Part shown: piece by piece, positions 23,023-30,249 of the stretch
Numbering within the stretch: position 1 is the first letter of the stretch
How the letters are laid out: each line of letters starts with the position of its first letter
Source of the DNA: Sandaracinaceae bacterium
GTDB lineage: Bacteria > Myxococcota_A > Polyangia > Polyangiales > Sandaracinaceae
Direction of reading: 5' to 3'
Assembly: GCA_020633195.1 (NCBI GenBank)
Contig: JACKEC010000014.1
Coordinates: 1,240,001 to 1,304,000, forward strand
DNA length: 64,000 nt
Program-made: the position numbers and the translations under genes
Notes under the pieces: model-generated
What the model was told of the DNA's origin: nothing
What the model saw: only the letters and a program-made list of their open reading frames with translations
Database searches by the model: none

Positions 23023-23065
23023 TGGGCGTTTTGGGCGTTTACGCGAGACTCGGCTGCCTTAGACT
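23023..23065 (+). promoter_or_regulatory. carH-like promoter with tandem 9-bp repeat
   Basis: Two perfect abutting copies of TGGGCGTTT (23023-23031 and 23032-23040) overlap a -35 TTTACG (23038-23043), followed by a 16-bp spacer and -10 TAGACT (23060-23065). The GTG start is 6 nt further. Thermus CarH is known to bind direct repeats over a -35 box, so this is a candidate autoregulatory operator. Confidence 0.5.
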
Positions 23066-23071
23066 TCGCTC

Positions 23072-23875
23072 GTGTCCGACCGACTCCTGACCAGCACCGA
23101 GGCGGCCGCCTGGCTGAGCGCCAGCCCGACGAGCGTCAAGCGATGGGCGGACGCCGGCCTGATCGACTGCGTGCGAACCGTCGGGAACCACCGCCGGTTC
23201 ACCCTCGACGCGCTCGAGCGCTTCGCGCAGACGCAGGGGGGCGAGGCGTCGACCACCGGCGTCGGCGAGTGGATGACCCTGCTCCTCGAGCGAAACGTCG
23301 ACGCGGTGCAGGGGCAGCTCCTGATGGAGCGGTCGGTCGCGCAGAGCTGGGCGGAGGCCTGCGATCGGCTCGCGCCGGTCCTCACCCAGATCGGGGAGGC
23401 CTGGGCGACGGGAGCGATCCGAGTCGTCGACGAGCACCTCGCGACCGAGCGGCTCGCCCGCGCGCTCGCGCGCATCGTCGACGCACAGCGCGTCGCGCCC
23501 AGCGGGCCGACGGCGATGCTGATGACCGTCGCCGGCGACGAGCACACGCTCGGGCTCGCGTTCGCGGAGGTCGTCTTCCGAGAGGCGGGCTGGCGCACGC
23601 TGTGGAGCGGCCGCTCGACGCCGATCGACGAGCTCGCCGACATCCTCCGCGAGCGCGGCGTGGACGTGCTGGCGGTGAGCGCATCGGTCTACTCGTCGGA
23701 CGAGGCCCACCTCGACGAGCAGCTGGCGCTGCTGGAGCGCGCGTGCGCCGACGCGGGCTGCCGCCTCGTCATCGGTGGCAGCGGAGCTTGGCCCGACCGC
23801 GCAACGGACGCGCGGCGAACGACCTCGTTGCGTCAGCTCTCGCGGGTGATCTCGGAGATCACCGAAGAGCTCTGA
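23072..23875 (+). CDS. CarH/LitR-type MerR-family B12-dependent (light) regulator
   Basis: A 267-residue three-domain regulator. Residues 5-55 form a MerR-like winged helix (LTSTEAAAWLSASPTSVKRW, TVGNHRRFTLDAL). Residues about 75-150 form a four-helix B12-capping bundle with the photoreceptor signature W-x9-E-H (W111, E121, H122). The Rossmann B12 domain follows with GDEHTLGL, whose His158 matches the lower axial cobalt ligand, and a GG loop near the end (VIGGSGAWPD). In this family adenosylcobalamin drives tetramer binding to DNA in the dark and light breaks the complex. GTG 23072 is supported by a promoter ending 6 nt upstream. It is convergent with, and overlaps by 17 bp, the next gene. 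Confidence 0.88.
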   Translation: MSDRLLTSTEAAAWLSASPTSVKRWADAGLIDCVRTVGNHRRFTLDALERFAQTQGGEASTTGVGEWMTLLLERNVDAVQGQLLMERSVAQSWAEACDRLAPVLTQIGEAWATGAIRVVDEHLATERLARALARIVDAQRVAPSGPTAMLMTVAGDEHTLGLAFAEVVFREAGWRTLWSGRSTPIDELADILRERGVDVLAVSASVYSSDEAHLDEQLALLERACADAGCRLVIGGSGAWPDRATDARRTTSLRQLSRVISEITEEL

Positions 23876-24623
23876 CGACGGCGCCGGTATCGATCGGGGG
23901 CGCCGCCCTCGACGACGAGCCGTAGCGGAGCTGCCAGCGACGGAACCGAAGGACGAGCTCCTCCGTCGGGGCCGTCGCGGTCGTGTCGATCGCCGACGGC
24001 GGACCGGTCTCGTCGGTGAGCTCCGCCCGGTCCACGAACACGCGGGTGCGGTGGAGATCGATCGGGACGCACCAGAGCCGGAGCAGGTCCTCGTCCTCAC
24101 CGCCCCACCCCGTGCGCAGCTCGATGCCGTGGGGGCGAACCCAGTCGAGCTGAGCGACGCCGAGCTCGCCGCTGCCCCAGCGCACGGCGACGCCGCGCAG
24201 GGTCGTCACGACGGTGGGCGTCTCCGCGCGGAGCCACGCGCTCAGGCGGCGAGCCGTCGCGGAGTCGCGCTGCAAGCTCCGTTGCGGTTGGACGAGGAGG
24301 CGCTCCATCACCTCGGTCCAGGGCATCGCCCAGGTCTCGACGCGACGGGCGCGCTCGCCGGCGGGCTCCTCGAGGGCCGGCGGCGGCCCCGCGCCGCGCC
24401 GGTCGGTGAAGACGAACACGAAGCCGCCCGCCTCCACGGCGGGCAGCGGGATCGCGCGCGCCGCGTCGCCGATCTGGTGGAGGTCCACCACCGCCGCGGC
24501 GCGACCTTCGGCGTCCCGACGGACGACGAGGCGCTCGGACGCGACGGTGACGGTCCGAGGCTCGACGCCGAGCTGCTCCGAGCACAGGACCGGGACCCAC
24601 TGCCCGGCGATCCCGTCAAACAT
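23859..24623 (-). CDS. Rieske-oxygenase-like protein lacking cluster ligands (tentative)
   Basis: A 254-residue protein whose N-terminus (GQWVPVLCSEQLGVEPRTVT, ERLVVRRDAEGRAAAVVDL) follows the opening of Rieske-type oxygenases, but the CxH and CxxH iron-sulfur ligands expected next are absent. The C-terminal half (VRPHGIELRTGWGG, RLWCVPIDLHRTRVFVDRAE) reads like the START/SRPBCC part of such enzymes. If the reading is right it is a non-catalytic or repurposed member; it may simply be an unrelated fold. ATG 24623 overlaps the upstream gene's end by 8 bp, so the two are coupled. Convergent with carH. Confidence 0.55.
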   Translation of the reverse strand: MFDGIAGQWVPVLCSEQLGVEPRTVTVASERLVVRRDAEGRAAAVVDLHQIGDAARAIPLPAVEAGGFVFVFTDRRGAGPPPALEEPAGERARRVETWAMPWTEVMERLLVQPQRSLQRDSATARRLSAWLRAETPTVVTTLRGVAVRWGSGELGVAQLDWVRPHGIELRTGWGGEDEDLLRLWCVPIDLHRTRVFVDRAELTDETGPPSAIDTTATAPTEELVLRFRRWQLRYGSSSRAAPPIDTGAVVRALR

Positions 24624-25107
24624 GCGCGGCCTCGTCGCGCTGCCGCGCGATCTGTCGAGCGACCCCGTGGTCGAGCGACGCGCCGAGGGCGTCGAAGAAG
24701 CGCTCGAGCGCCTGCGCGTCGAGCACCCCACGAGCGCAGAACACGACCTCCCCGCGCGCGTCGACGATCGCGACCGTCGATCCGCCGCCCGGGAGCCGCC
24801 ACGGGCCGCGCTCGAGCGCGCGGTCGAAGTCCATCCAGAGCTCCGCGCCGTACCGCGCCGCGATCACCCCGATCGCGGCGGTGACCACCGGCCGCACGAA
24901 GGACAGCCCGTCGACGTCGGCGACGCCGAGCACGTCGAAGCGGTCGCCCATCGTCCCCCGCTCGAGGAGCAGCCCGCAGGACTCCTTGAGGTGGAGGTTG
25001 TCGTCCACATGGTCTCGAGCCTCGTAGAAGACGACGACGGTCTTGCCGCGGAGCGTGCTCGGGTCGAGCGTCCGGCCGCGAGTGGATTGGATGGTTTGGG
25101 TGGCCAC
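24616..25107 (-). CDS. thioredoxin-fold (YtfJ/AhpC-like) protein, tentative
   Basis: A 163-residue protein reading like a peroxiredoxin/thioredoxin-fold domain: STLRGKTVVVFYEARDHVDDN, a single Cys in LKESCGLLLE, GDRFDVLGVADVDG, GGSTVAIVDARGEVVFCARG. No CxxC is present. GTG 25107 is preferred over TTG 25143 because a promoter (TTGCGT at 25143-25138, 17-bp spacer, TATTCC at 25120-25115) ends 7 nt before it. It is the first gene of a two-gene unit with the Rieske-like gene. Its promoter region shares TTACGCRAGAC with the carH promoter, hinting at common control. Confidence 0.65.
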   Translation of the reverse strand: MATQTIQSTRGRTLDPSTLRGKTVVVFYEARDHVDDNLHLKESCGLLLERGTMGDRFDVLGVADVDGLSFVRPVVTAAIGVIAARYGAELWMDFDRALERGPWRLPGGGSTVAIVDARGEVVFCARGVLDAQALERFFDALGASLDHGVARQIARQRDEAAHV

Positions 25108-25114
25108 GATCGTA

Positions 25115-25146
25115 GGAATAAGACCAATTCGACCCTTACGCAAGAC
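25115..25146 (-). promoter_or_regulatory. promoter with element shared with carH
   Basis: Minus strand TTGCGT (25143-25138), 17-bp spacer, TATTCC (25120-25115), then 7 nt to GTG 25107. The plus strand reads TTACGCAAGAC at 25136-25146, matching TTACGCGAGAC at 23039-23049 in the carH promoter with one difference. Confidence 0.45.
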
Positions 25147-25248
25147 ACGACATGGAATTTATTCGCCAGAATCGACCGTTTCGACCAGGCGTCACCAGCC
25201 TCGCGTTCGATTGCCGCTCGGGGCCTCGTCGCCCAAGCTCCCGACGCC

Positions 25249-26175
25249 TTGCAGGGTGCGATCGACGAAGCCGTAGAGGCGCTGCGCGCGGGACAGCTCG
25301 TCGCGTTTCCGACGGAGACCGTGTACGGGCTCGGGGCGGACGCGCGCGCCGACGCCGCGGTCCGGCGAGTCTTCGCGGCGAAGGGGCGACCCGCCGACCA
25401 CCCGCTGATCGTCCACCTCGGCTCCGTCGACGAGGTCGACGCGTGGGCGACCGACGTGCCCGACGCGGCGCGAGCGCTCCTCGAGCGGTTCTCTCCGGGG
25501 CCGCTGACGGTGATCCTGAAGCGCGCGGAGGGGGTGAGCGACGTCGTGACCGGCGGCCAGCCGACGGTCGGGCTCCGCGTCCCCGATCACCCCGTGGCGC
25601 TCGCGCTGCTGCGCGCGTTCGGCTCCGGGATCGCGGCGCCGAGCGCGAACCGCTTCGGCTCGGTCAGCCCGACGACGGCCGCGCACGTCGCGCTCGAGCT
25701 CGGGGACCGAGTCGCCTTGATCCTCGACGGCGGCCCGTGCCGCGTGGGGATCGAGTCGACGATCGTGGACTTCAGCGGCGACGCGCCAGCCCTGCTGCGG
25801 CCTGGCGGCCTCGACGTCGAGGCGATCGAGGCCGCGCTCGGGCGGCCCCTCGCCGACGCTCCCGCCGGGCTGCGCGCGCCCGGCACGCTCGCGTCCCACT
25901 ACGCGCCGTCCGCGCGCGTGCTCGCGGTCGACGCGCGCGAGCTCGACGCGACCGTCCGCGCGCAGGCCGGGCGGGTGGTCGTCCTCGGCCACCGCGACGT
26001 CGAGGGGATCGCGCGGATCGATCTGCCCGAGGATCCGCGGGCGGCGGCGAGGCGACTCTACGCGGCCCTGCGCGAGGTCGACGAGCGCGGCTTCGACGTC
26101 GCCGTCGTCGAGCTGCCCGCGCCCGTCGGCCTCGGCCGCGCCATCGCGGACCGCCTCCGCCGCGCCTCGACCTGA
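25249..26175 (+). CDS. threonylcarbamoyl-AMP synthase (Sua5/TsaC family)
   Basis: About 308 residues. This enzyme makes threonylcarbamoyl-AMP from threonine, bicarbonate and ATP for the t6A37 modification of ANN-decoding tRNAs. Diagnostic segments are VAFPTETVYGLGADARAD, KGRPADHPLIVHL, GLRVPDHPVALALL, APSANRFGSVSPTTA and GIESTIVDF, followed by the Sua5-type C-terminal domain starting around APGTLASHYAPSARV. The start is uncertain: no ATG or GTG lies in frame near the expected N-terminus. TTG 25249 gives the usual short lead before the first helix, but has no visible ribosome binding site. It ends 1 bp before the convergent AgmX-like gene. Confidence 0.9.
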   Translation: MQGAIDEAVEALRAGQLVAFPTETVYGLGADARADAAVRRVFAAKGRPADHPLIVHLGSVDEVDAWATDVPDAARALLERFSPGPLTVILKRAEGVSDVVTGGQPTVGLRVPDHPVALALLRAFGSGIAAPSANRFGSVSPTTAAHVALELGDRVALILDGGPCRVGIESTIVDFSGDAPALLRPGGLDVEAIEAALGRPLADAPAGLRAPGTLASHYAPSARVLAVDARELDATVRAQAGRVVVLGHRDVEGIARIDLPEDPRAAARRLYAALREVDERGFDVAVVELPAPVGLGRAIADRLRRAST

Positions 26176-26176
26176 G

Positions 26177-27610
26177 CTAGTTCTGCCGGGCGAGCACGAC
26201 GGGGAAGTCGACGCGCACGGGAAACTCCGGGCCGGTCCGGACGCGCACCGTCTGGATCGATCGCACGACGCAAGCGGCGAGCGCGTCCGAGCCGGTGGTG
26301 TTCGTCGAGGCGCGGACCCCCTGGAGGTGGCCGGGCGGCATGACCTCCATCGTCAGCGTGATGCGACCGCTCGCGTCGGGGTCACCGTGCGAGAGCACGT
26401 GCTCGTAGCAGCGCTGCACCGCGGCCATGCGCCCGCGCAGGGCCCGGATGAGCTCACGCGAGTCGAAGCCCGGGTCGTCGGGCTCGGGCGTGCCGAAGAT
26501 CGGCGGCGGCGTGCCGCGCGGCACGACGACCTCGACCTCCTCGACGGGGCGCCCCTCGGGGCGCCGCCCCGTGCCGACGCCGGGTCGACGATCGAGATCG
26601 CCGAGGCCGCGGGTGACCGTCGCGACCGCGTTCCCGTCGCGCTCGTGGAGCACGCCGTCGTCGGTCGTCGCCACGCCGTTGCCGTCGACCACGTCGAACA
26701 CCGACGCCGCGCTCTGGGTGTCCGCTCCGTTCCGCAGCGCGTCGAAGGCGCCGGGGCGCCCCGAGCCGGGCGCGATCCCCGCGATCACGAGCTGCTCGGC
26801 GACGTTGCGCGCGATCGCGTCGGGATCGATCGACGAGTCTGCCGACGACGAGTTGTTCGAGGGACGCGACCTCGGCGTGTCGTTCCGCGCCGGAGTCGGC
26901 GTCGCGTCCGAGGGCGGCGCGTCCTCGCCGACGTCGTCGGTCGCGTCCGCGATCTCGTCGCCCTCGTCCATCTCGGGCGTGTCCTCCTCCGGCGGCAGCG
27001 GAGGGTCGGGGTAGATCAGCTCGGCGTAGCGGTCCGGGACGAGCGAGGTCTCGACCGGCCAGTCCGCCTCGATGAGGTACGCGACCACGCCGAGGTGCAG
27101 GCAGAAGCTCGCGGCGACGAAGCTCGTGAACCACCAGTCGGCGCCGCTCAGCAGGCCGCCCCGCAGCGACGCGGGGAGCTGGGGCTTCAGCTTGGCCGGA
27201 GGCCGATCGACGAGCTGCACGAGCAGCGACGCGCCGCCGCCGACCTCGATGCGCGCGCGCGTCGAGTCGTCGAGCTCGAGGTCTCGGGTGCCTCCATCGG
27301 TGAGCGCCTCGAGGGAGCCGGCCTCCGTGCGACCGCGGAGCCCGGGGGTCGCGCGGAGCACCCAGCCGCCGCGCTCGAACGCGAGCAGCGTGCGCGTGGG
27401 GCCGGACGTCGGCACGTCGCCGGACGCGCCCATCGTGATCGGGTGATCCGGATCGGTGACGCGCTCGAGCTCGATCACTCCGTCGCGGACCACCGCCCAG
27501 CGGACCCACCGCGGGCCGGGCGCGCGCTGCGTGGTCGCGCGCATCACGGCGGTCATGGCGCCGGCGTCGGGACGGACGGGTCCATCCCCCGGAGAAGAAA
27601 GCTCGGGCAT
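26177..27610 (-). CDS. AgmX/PglI C-terminal domain protein
   Basis: A 477-residue envelope-spanning protein. Residues 1-150 are cytoplasmic and forkhead-associated-like (VRDGVIELERVTD, MGASGDVPTSGPTRTLL). One membrane helix follows (WFTSFVAASFCLHLGVVAYLI), then a long acidic Pro-rich region (PPLPPEEDTPEMDEGDE). The terminal AgmX/PglI domain contains RMAAVQRCYEHVL, GRITLTMEVMPPGHLQGVR and a Cys in LAACVVRSIQTV before the final FPV. The layout is TonB-like. Family members in myxobacteria occur in gliding-motility and envelope-associated gene sets. Start ATG 27610 has TGGAGG about 8 bp upstream. No motor genes (exbB/tolQ-like) are adjacent, so the partner is unknown. Confidence 0.87.
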   Translation of the reverse strand: MPELSSPGDGPVRPDAGAMTAVMRATTQRAPGPRWVRWAVVRDGVIELERVTDPDHPITMGASGDVPTSGPTRTLLAFERGGWVLRATPGLRGRTEAGSLEALTDGGTRDLELDDSTRARIEVGGGASLLVQLVDRPPAKLKPQLPASLRGGLLSGADWWFTSFVAASFCLHLGVVAYLIEADWPVETSLVPDRYAELIYPDPPLPPEEDTPEMDEGDEIADATDDVGEDAPPSDATPTPARNDTPRSRPSNNSSSADSSIDPDAIARNVAEQLVIAGIAPGSGRPGAFDALRNGADTQSAASVFDVVDGNGVATTDDGVLHERDGNAVATVTRGLGDLDRRPGVGTGRRPEGRPVEEVEVVVPRGTPPPIFGTPEPDDPGFDSRELIRALRGRMAAVQRCYEHVLSHGDPDASGRITLTMEVMPPGHLQGVRASTNTTGSDALAACVVRSIQTVRVRTGPEFPVRVDFPVVLARQN

Positions 27611-27673
27611 CGGATACCTCCAGAGCGCGGCGCACGGCGCGCATCTCGATGGGTCGGGTGTGGGCTCGCCGGG

Positions 27674-29104
27674 TCAGACAGCGTCGATCGCGGGAGGTTC
27701 CGCGGCCCGCGCCGCTTCTTCCTTCGCGCGCTTCTCCATCACCAGCGGCATCACGTACGGGAACCCGATCCGCATTGGATCCACGTCCGCGTCGATCGTG
27801 CCCACGAGCCAGAACATCAGCACCGACGCGCGCTCCACGTAGAACCACCCCTCGGGGTAGTCGACGGAGCGCATCAGCTCGCGCAGCTCCTCGCGCTCCA
27901 CGTCCGGATCCGCGAGCTTCTCGAGCTCGTCCGGGCTCGCCCGCATCAGCGCGCCCGGCGTCCGATCCTTGATGCGCAGGAGCTTCTGGAAGTAGCTCTC
28001 GACCGTCTTCTCGAGCAGCTCGTGGTTGGCCTCGTGCGAGGCGAAGCCCATCTGCAGGAAGCCCTTGAGGAGACGCGAGCCGTCCTCGTCGAAGAGGCCC
28101 TGCAGGATCTCGATCATCCCGTCGACGAGCTCTTGCCGGACGACGCTGATCGCGCCGAAGTCGAGCACGACGATGTTCGGCCGCGACGGCTTGCGACCGG
28201 GCTGCACGAGGAAGTTCCCCGGGTGCGGGTCGGCGTGGAAGAGCCGGTTCAAGAAGACTTGCTCGTAGAAGCACTCGACGAGGCGGACGGCGACCGCGTG
28301 CGGCTCGATGCCCATCGCCTCCATCTCGTCCACCTTGTTGATCTTGAGCCCCTCCATGAACGTCATCGTGAGGACGTTCGAGGTGGTCAGATCCCAGATG
28401 ACCTCGGGGAAGAGGATGTGCTTGCGGTGGGCGAAGCTCTTGGCCATCGCCTCCATCATCTCGGCCTCGTGCAGGTACTCGGTCTCGCGGTCCAAGAGGT
28501 CCTGCAGCGCGTCGCCGACCCGCTCGATGTTCTGCACCGGGACGAACCACTTGTAGACCTCGATGGCGAGCCGCAGCACGCGCATGTCGGTCTTGATGAG
28601 CGGCCGGATGCCCGGGTAGAGCACCTTCACCGCGAGCTTGGTCCCGTCGGGGAGCCAGGCCTCGTGCACCTGCCCGAGCGACGCCGCCGCGATCGGCTGC
28701 TCCTCGATCCTGTCGTAGAGCTCCGCGGCGGTCTTGCCGAAGTCCTCGAAGAAGGTGTCGGCGAGCTCGGAGAACGGGCGCGGCGGCACCGCGTCTTGCA
28801 GGGACTCGAGCTCCTTCGTGTACACGCGCGGCAGGAAGCCGCCCATGATCGAGAGGACCTGGCCGAGCTTGATGTAGACGCCGCGCAGCCGGAGGATCGC
28901 GCGGAGCAGGCGCTTGGCGTTGCGCTGGTCCACGCGCTTGCGCCGCCGATGCAGCCAGTCGGGCAAGCGGCGTCGATCGCGTCCGGTCTTCGGGTCGCGC
29001 TCCCAGACGGAGAGCAGCTGCGTCATCCCGAGCTGGAACATGTAGCTGAAGAAGATCAGCCCGAAGACCGCGAGCGCCCGAATCGTCCGAACGAAGAGCT
29101 GCAC
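27674..29104 (-). CDS. AarF/UbiB (ABC1) family atypical kinase
   Basis: A 476-residue ABC1/UbiB-type protein kinase-like enzyme, a family linked to quinone and isoprenoid lipid homeostasis at membranes. An N-terminal hydrophobic segment (ALAVFGLIFFSYMFQLGM) anchors it. Motifs: K-x-G-Q region YIKLGQVLSIMGGFLP, AAASLGQVHEAWLPDGTKLAVKV (Ala-rich loop and catalytic Lys), HADPHPGNFLV (catalytic loop) and VLDFGAISVV (metal-binding DFG equivalent). It stands alone between the AgmX-like gene and divergent cysH. A second paralogue lies at the right edge of the window. Confidence 0.93.
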   Translation of the reverse strand: MQLFVRTIRALAVFGLIFFSYMFQLGMTQLLSVWERDPKTGRDRRRLPDWLHRRRKRVDQRNAKRLLRAILRLRGVYIKLGQVLSIMGGFLPRVYTKELESLQDAVPPRPFSELADTFFEDFGKTAAELYDRIEEQPIAAASLGQVHEAWLPDGTKLAVKVLYPGIRPLIKTDMRVLRLAIEVYKWFVPVQNIERVGDALQDLLDRETEYLHEAEMMEAMAKSFAHRKHILFPEVIWDLTTSNVLTMTFMEGLKINKVDEMEAMGIEPHAVAVRLVECFYEQVFLNRLFHADPHPGNFLVQPGRKPSRPNIVVLDFGAISVVRQELVDGMIEILQGLFDEDGSRLLKGFLQMGFASHEANHELLEKTVESYFQKLLRIKDRTPGALMRASPDELEKLADPDVEREELRELMRSVDYPEGWFYVERASVLMFWLVGTIDADVDPMRIGFPYVMPLVMEKRAKEEAARAAEPPAIDAV

Positions 29105-29236
29105 GAGGGTGCGGCGAGGCTAGCAGGAACCCGCGCCGCGCGGGGGGCTCGCTTTCTTGACTAAACGAGTGTGGTACGAGTCGGCCGGTGATTCAGGCCT
29201 CTTCGGCGCCAGCTGCGCTATTCCCGACCCCTCCGA

Positions 29237-29265
29237 TTGACAATCTCGACGAACTCGCCCATGAA
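29237..29265 (+). promoter_or_regulatory. putative cysH promoter
   Basis: Consensus -35 TTGACA (29237-29242), 17-bp spacer, weak -10 CATGAA (29260-29265). If real, it overlaps ATG 29261 and would favour starting cysH at ATG 29273, 7 nt after the -10. Confidence 0.35.
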
Positions 29266-30034
29266 TCACTCGATGGAAGCGCTCCAGCTCGTTCCCCCGG
29301 AACGCGGAGACCTCGACCTCGAGGCCGCCAACGCGGAGCTCGAGGGCGCCGACGCGGAGGAGATCGTCCGCTGGGCCGCCGAGACCTTCGGCGAGCGCCT
29401 CGTGATGACGTCCAGCTTCGGAGCGCACAGCGCGTTGATGCTGCACCTCGCCTCGCGCGTCGTGCCGAAGATCCCCGTCATCTTCCTCGACACGGGCTAC
29501 CTGTTCCCCGAGACCTACCAGTTCGCCGAGGCGCTGCGCGCGCGCTTCGGGCTGCGCATCGAGGTCTTCGCGCCGACGATCACCGCCGCTCGACAGGAGG
29601 CCCTGTACGGTCGCCTCTACGACGGCGACGAGGCCGATCTCGCGCGCTACCAGGAGATCAACAAGCTCGAGCCGATGCGCCGCGCGCTGCGCGAGCTCGA
29701 CGCCGGGGCCTGGCTCGCGGGGCTCCGCGCCGAGCAGACGAGCTTCCGCAGCGGGCTGTCGACGGTCACCGTCCAGAACGGCATCTACAAGGTCCACCCG
29801 ATCCTGCGCTGGTCGAAGAAGGACGTGGTCGACTACTTCGACCTCTACGACCTGCCCCACCACCCGCTGTTCGCGTGGGGCTACCGGTCCATCGGCGACG
29901 TGCACTCGACCACGCCGGTGGCGCCCGACGAGACCGACGATCGCGCCGGCCGCCAGCTCGGCGAGAAGCGCGAGTGCGGCATCCATCTCCCCGATCCCGA
30001 GGCTCAGGCGAGCCTCAAGAGCTCGGGGCTCTAG
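29261..30034 (+). CDS. cysH: phosphoadenylyl-/adenylyl-sulfate reductase
   Basis: A PAPS reductase-family enzyme (about 257 residues) that reduces activated sulfate to sulfite using thioredoxin or glutaredoxin. It shows ERLVMTSSFGAHSALMLHL (PP-loop-type nucleotide site), PVIFLDTGYLFPETY, AGLRAEQTSFR, and the C-terminal catalytic ECGIHL. The CC...CxxC pair that binds the 4Fe-4S cluster in APS-type reductases is absent, so PAPS is the likely substrate, which fits the cysC in this window. Start ATG 29261, with ATG 29273 as a strong alternative (see promoter). No other cys genes are adjacent. Confidence 0.94.
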   Translation: MNHSMEALQLVPPERGDLDLEAANAELEGADAEEIVRWAAETFGERLVMTSSFGAHSALMLHLASRVVPKIPVIFLDTGYLFPETYQFAEALRARFGLRIEVFAPTITAARQEALYGRLYDGDEADLARYQEINKLEPMRRALRELDAGAWLAGLRAEQTSFRSGLSTVTVQNGIYKVHPILRWSKKDVVDYFDLYDLPHHPLFAWGYRSIGDVHSTTPVAPDETDDRAGRQLGEKRECGIHLPDPEAQASLKSSGL

Positions 30035-30046
30035 CCCGGTTCCAGA

Positions 30047-30179
30047 CACCACGGAGGCGCGGAGGCACGGAGAGGACATCATCGACCCACGAGACGCGCG
30101 GCGATTGTCGGCGGCGCGCGCCACGTCCCCCTCCCCCACCCTCTACCCTACCGCTCCGCGCTTCCGCGCCTCCGTGGTG
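30047..30179. repeat. 26-bp inverted repeat flanking 81 bp
   Basis: Arms at 30047-30072 (CACCACGGAGGCGCGGAGGC...) and 30154-30179 are reverse complements with 2 mismatches in 26. The spacer (30073-30153) has no ORF and ends C-rich. The arm sequence is of a type I recall seeing as an intergenic repeat in several phyla. It may be a terminator-like fold after cysH or a small non-autonomous element. Confidence 0.65.
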
Positions 30180-30213
30180 ACCCCGCCCTCCTCTCGCCCA
30201 CGCCCGCTCGCCC

Positions 30214-30242
30214 TTGACCTCGGGCCAGCGGACGGTTGAACT
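30214..30242 (+). promoter_or_regulatory. putative promoter of the FAD oxidase gene
   Basis: TTGACC (30214-30219), 17-bp spacer, TGAACT (30237-30242), then 7 nt to ATG 30250. The longer in-frame start at 30214 lies upstream of the predicted transcript. Confidence 0.4.
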
Positions 30243-30249
30243 CGGCGCG

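Noticed and set aside
25152..26180. ATG ORF beginning MEFIRQNRPF as an alternative tsaC start
   Set aside because: It is in another frame and turns into Arg-rich shadow sequence; the TsaC motifs are only in the frame ending at 26175.
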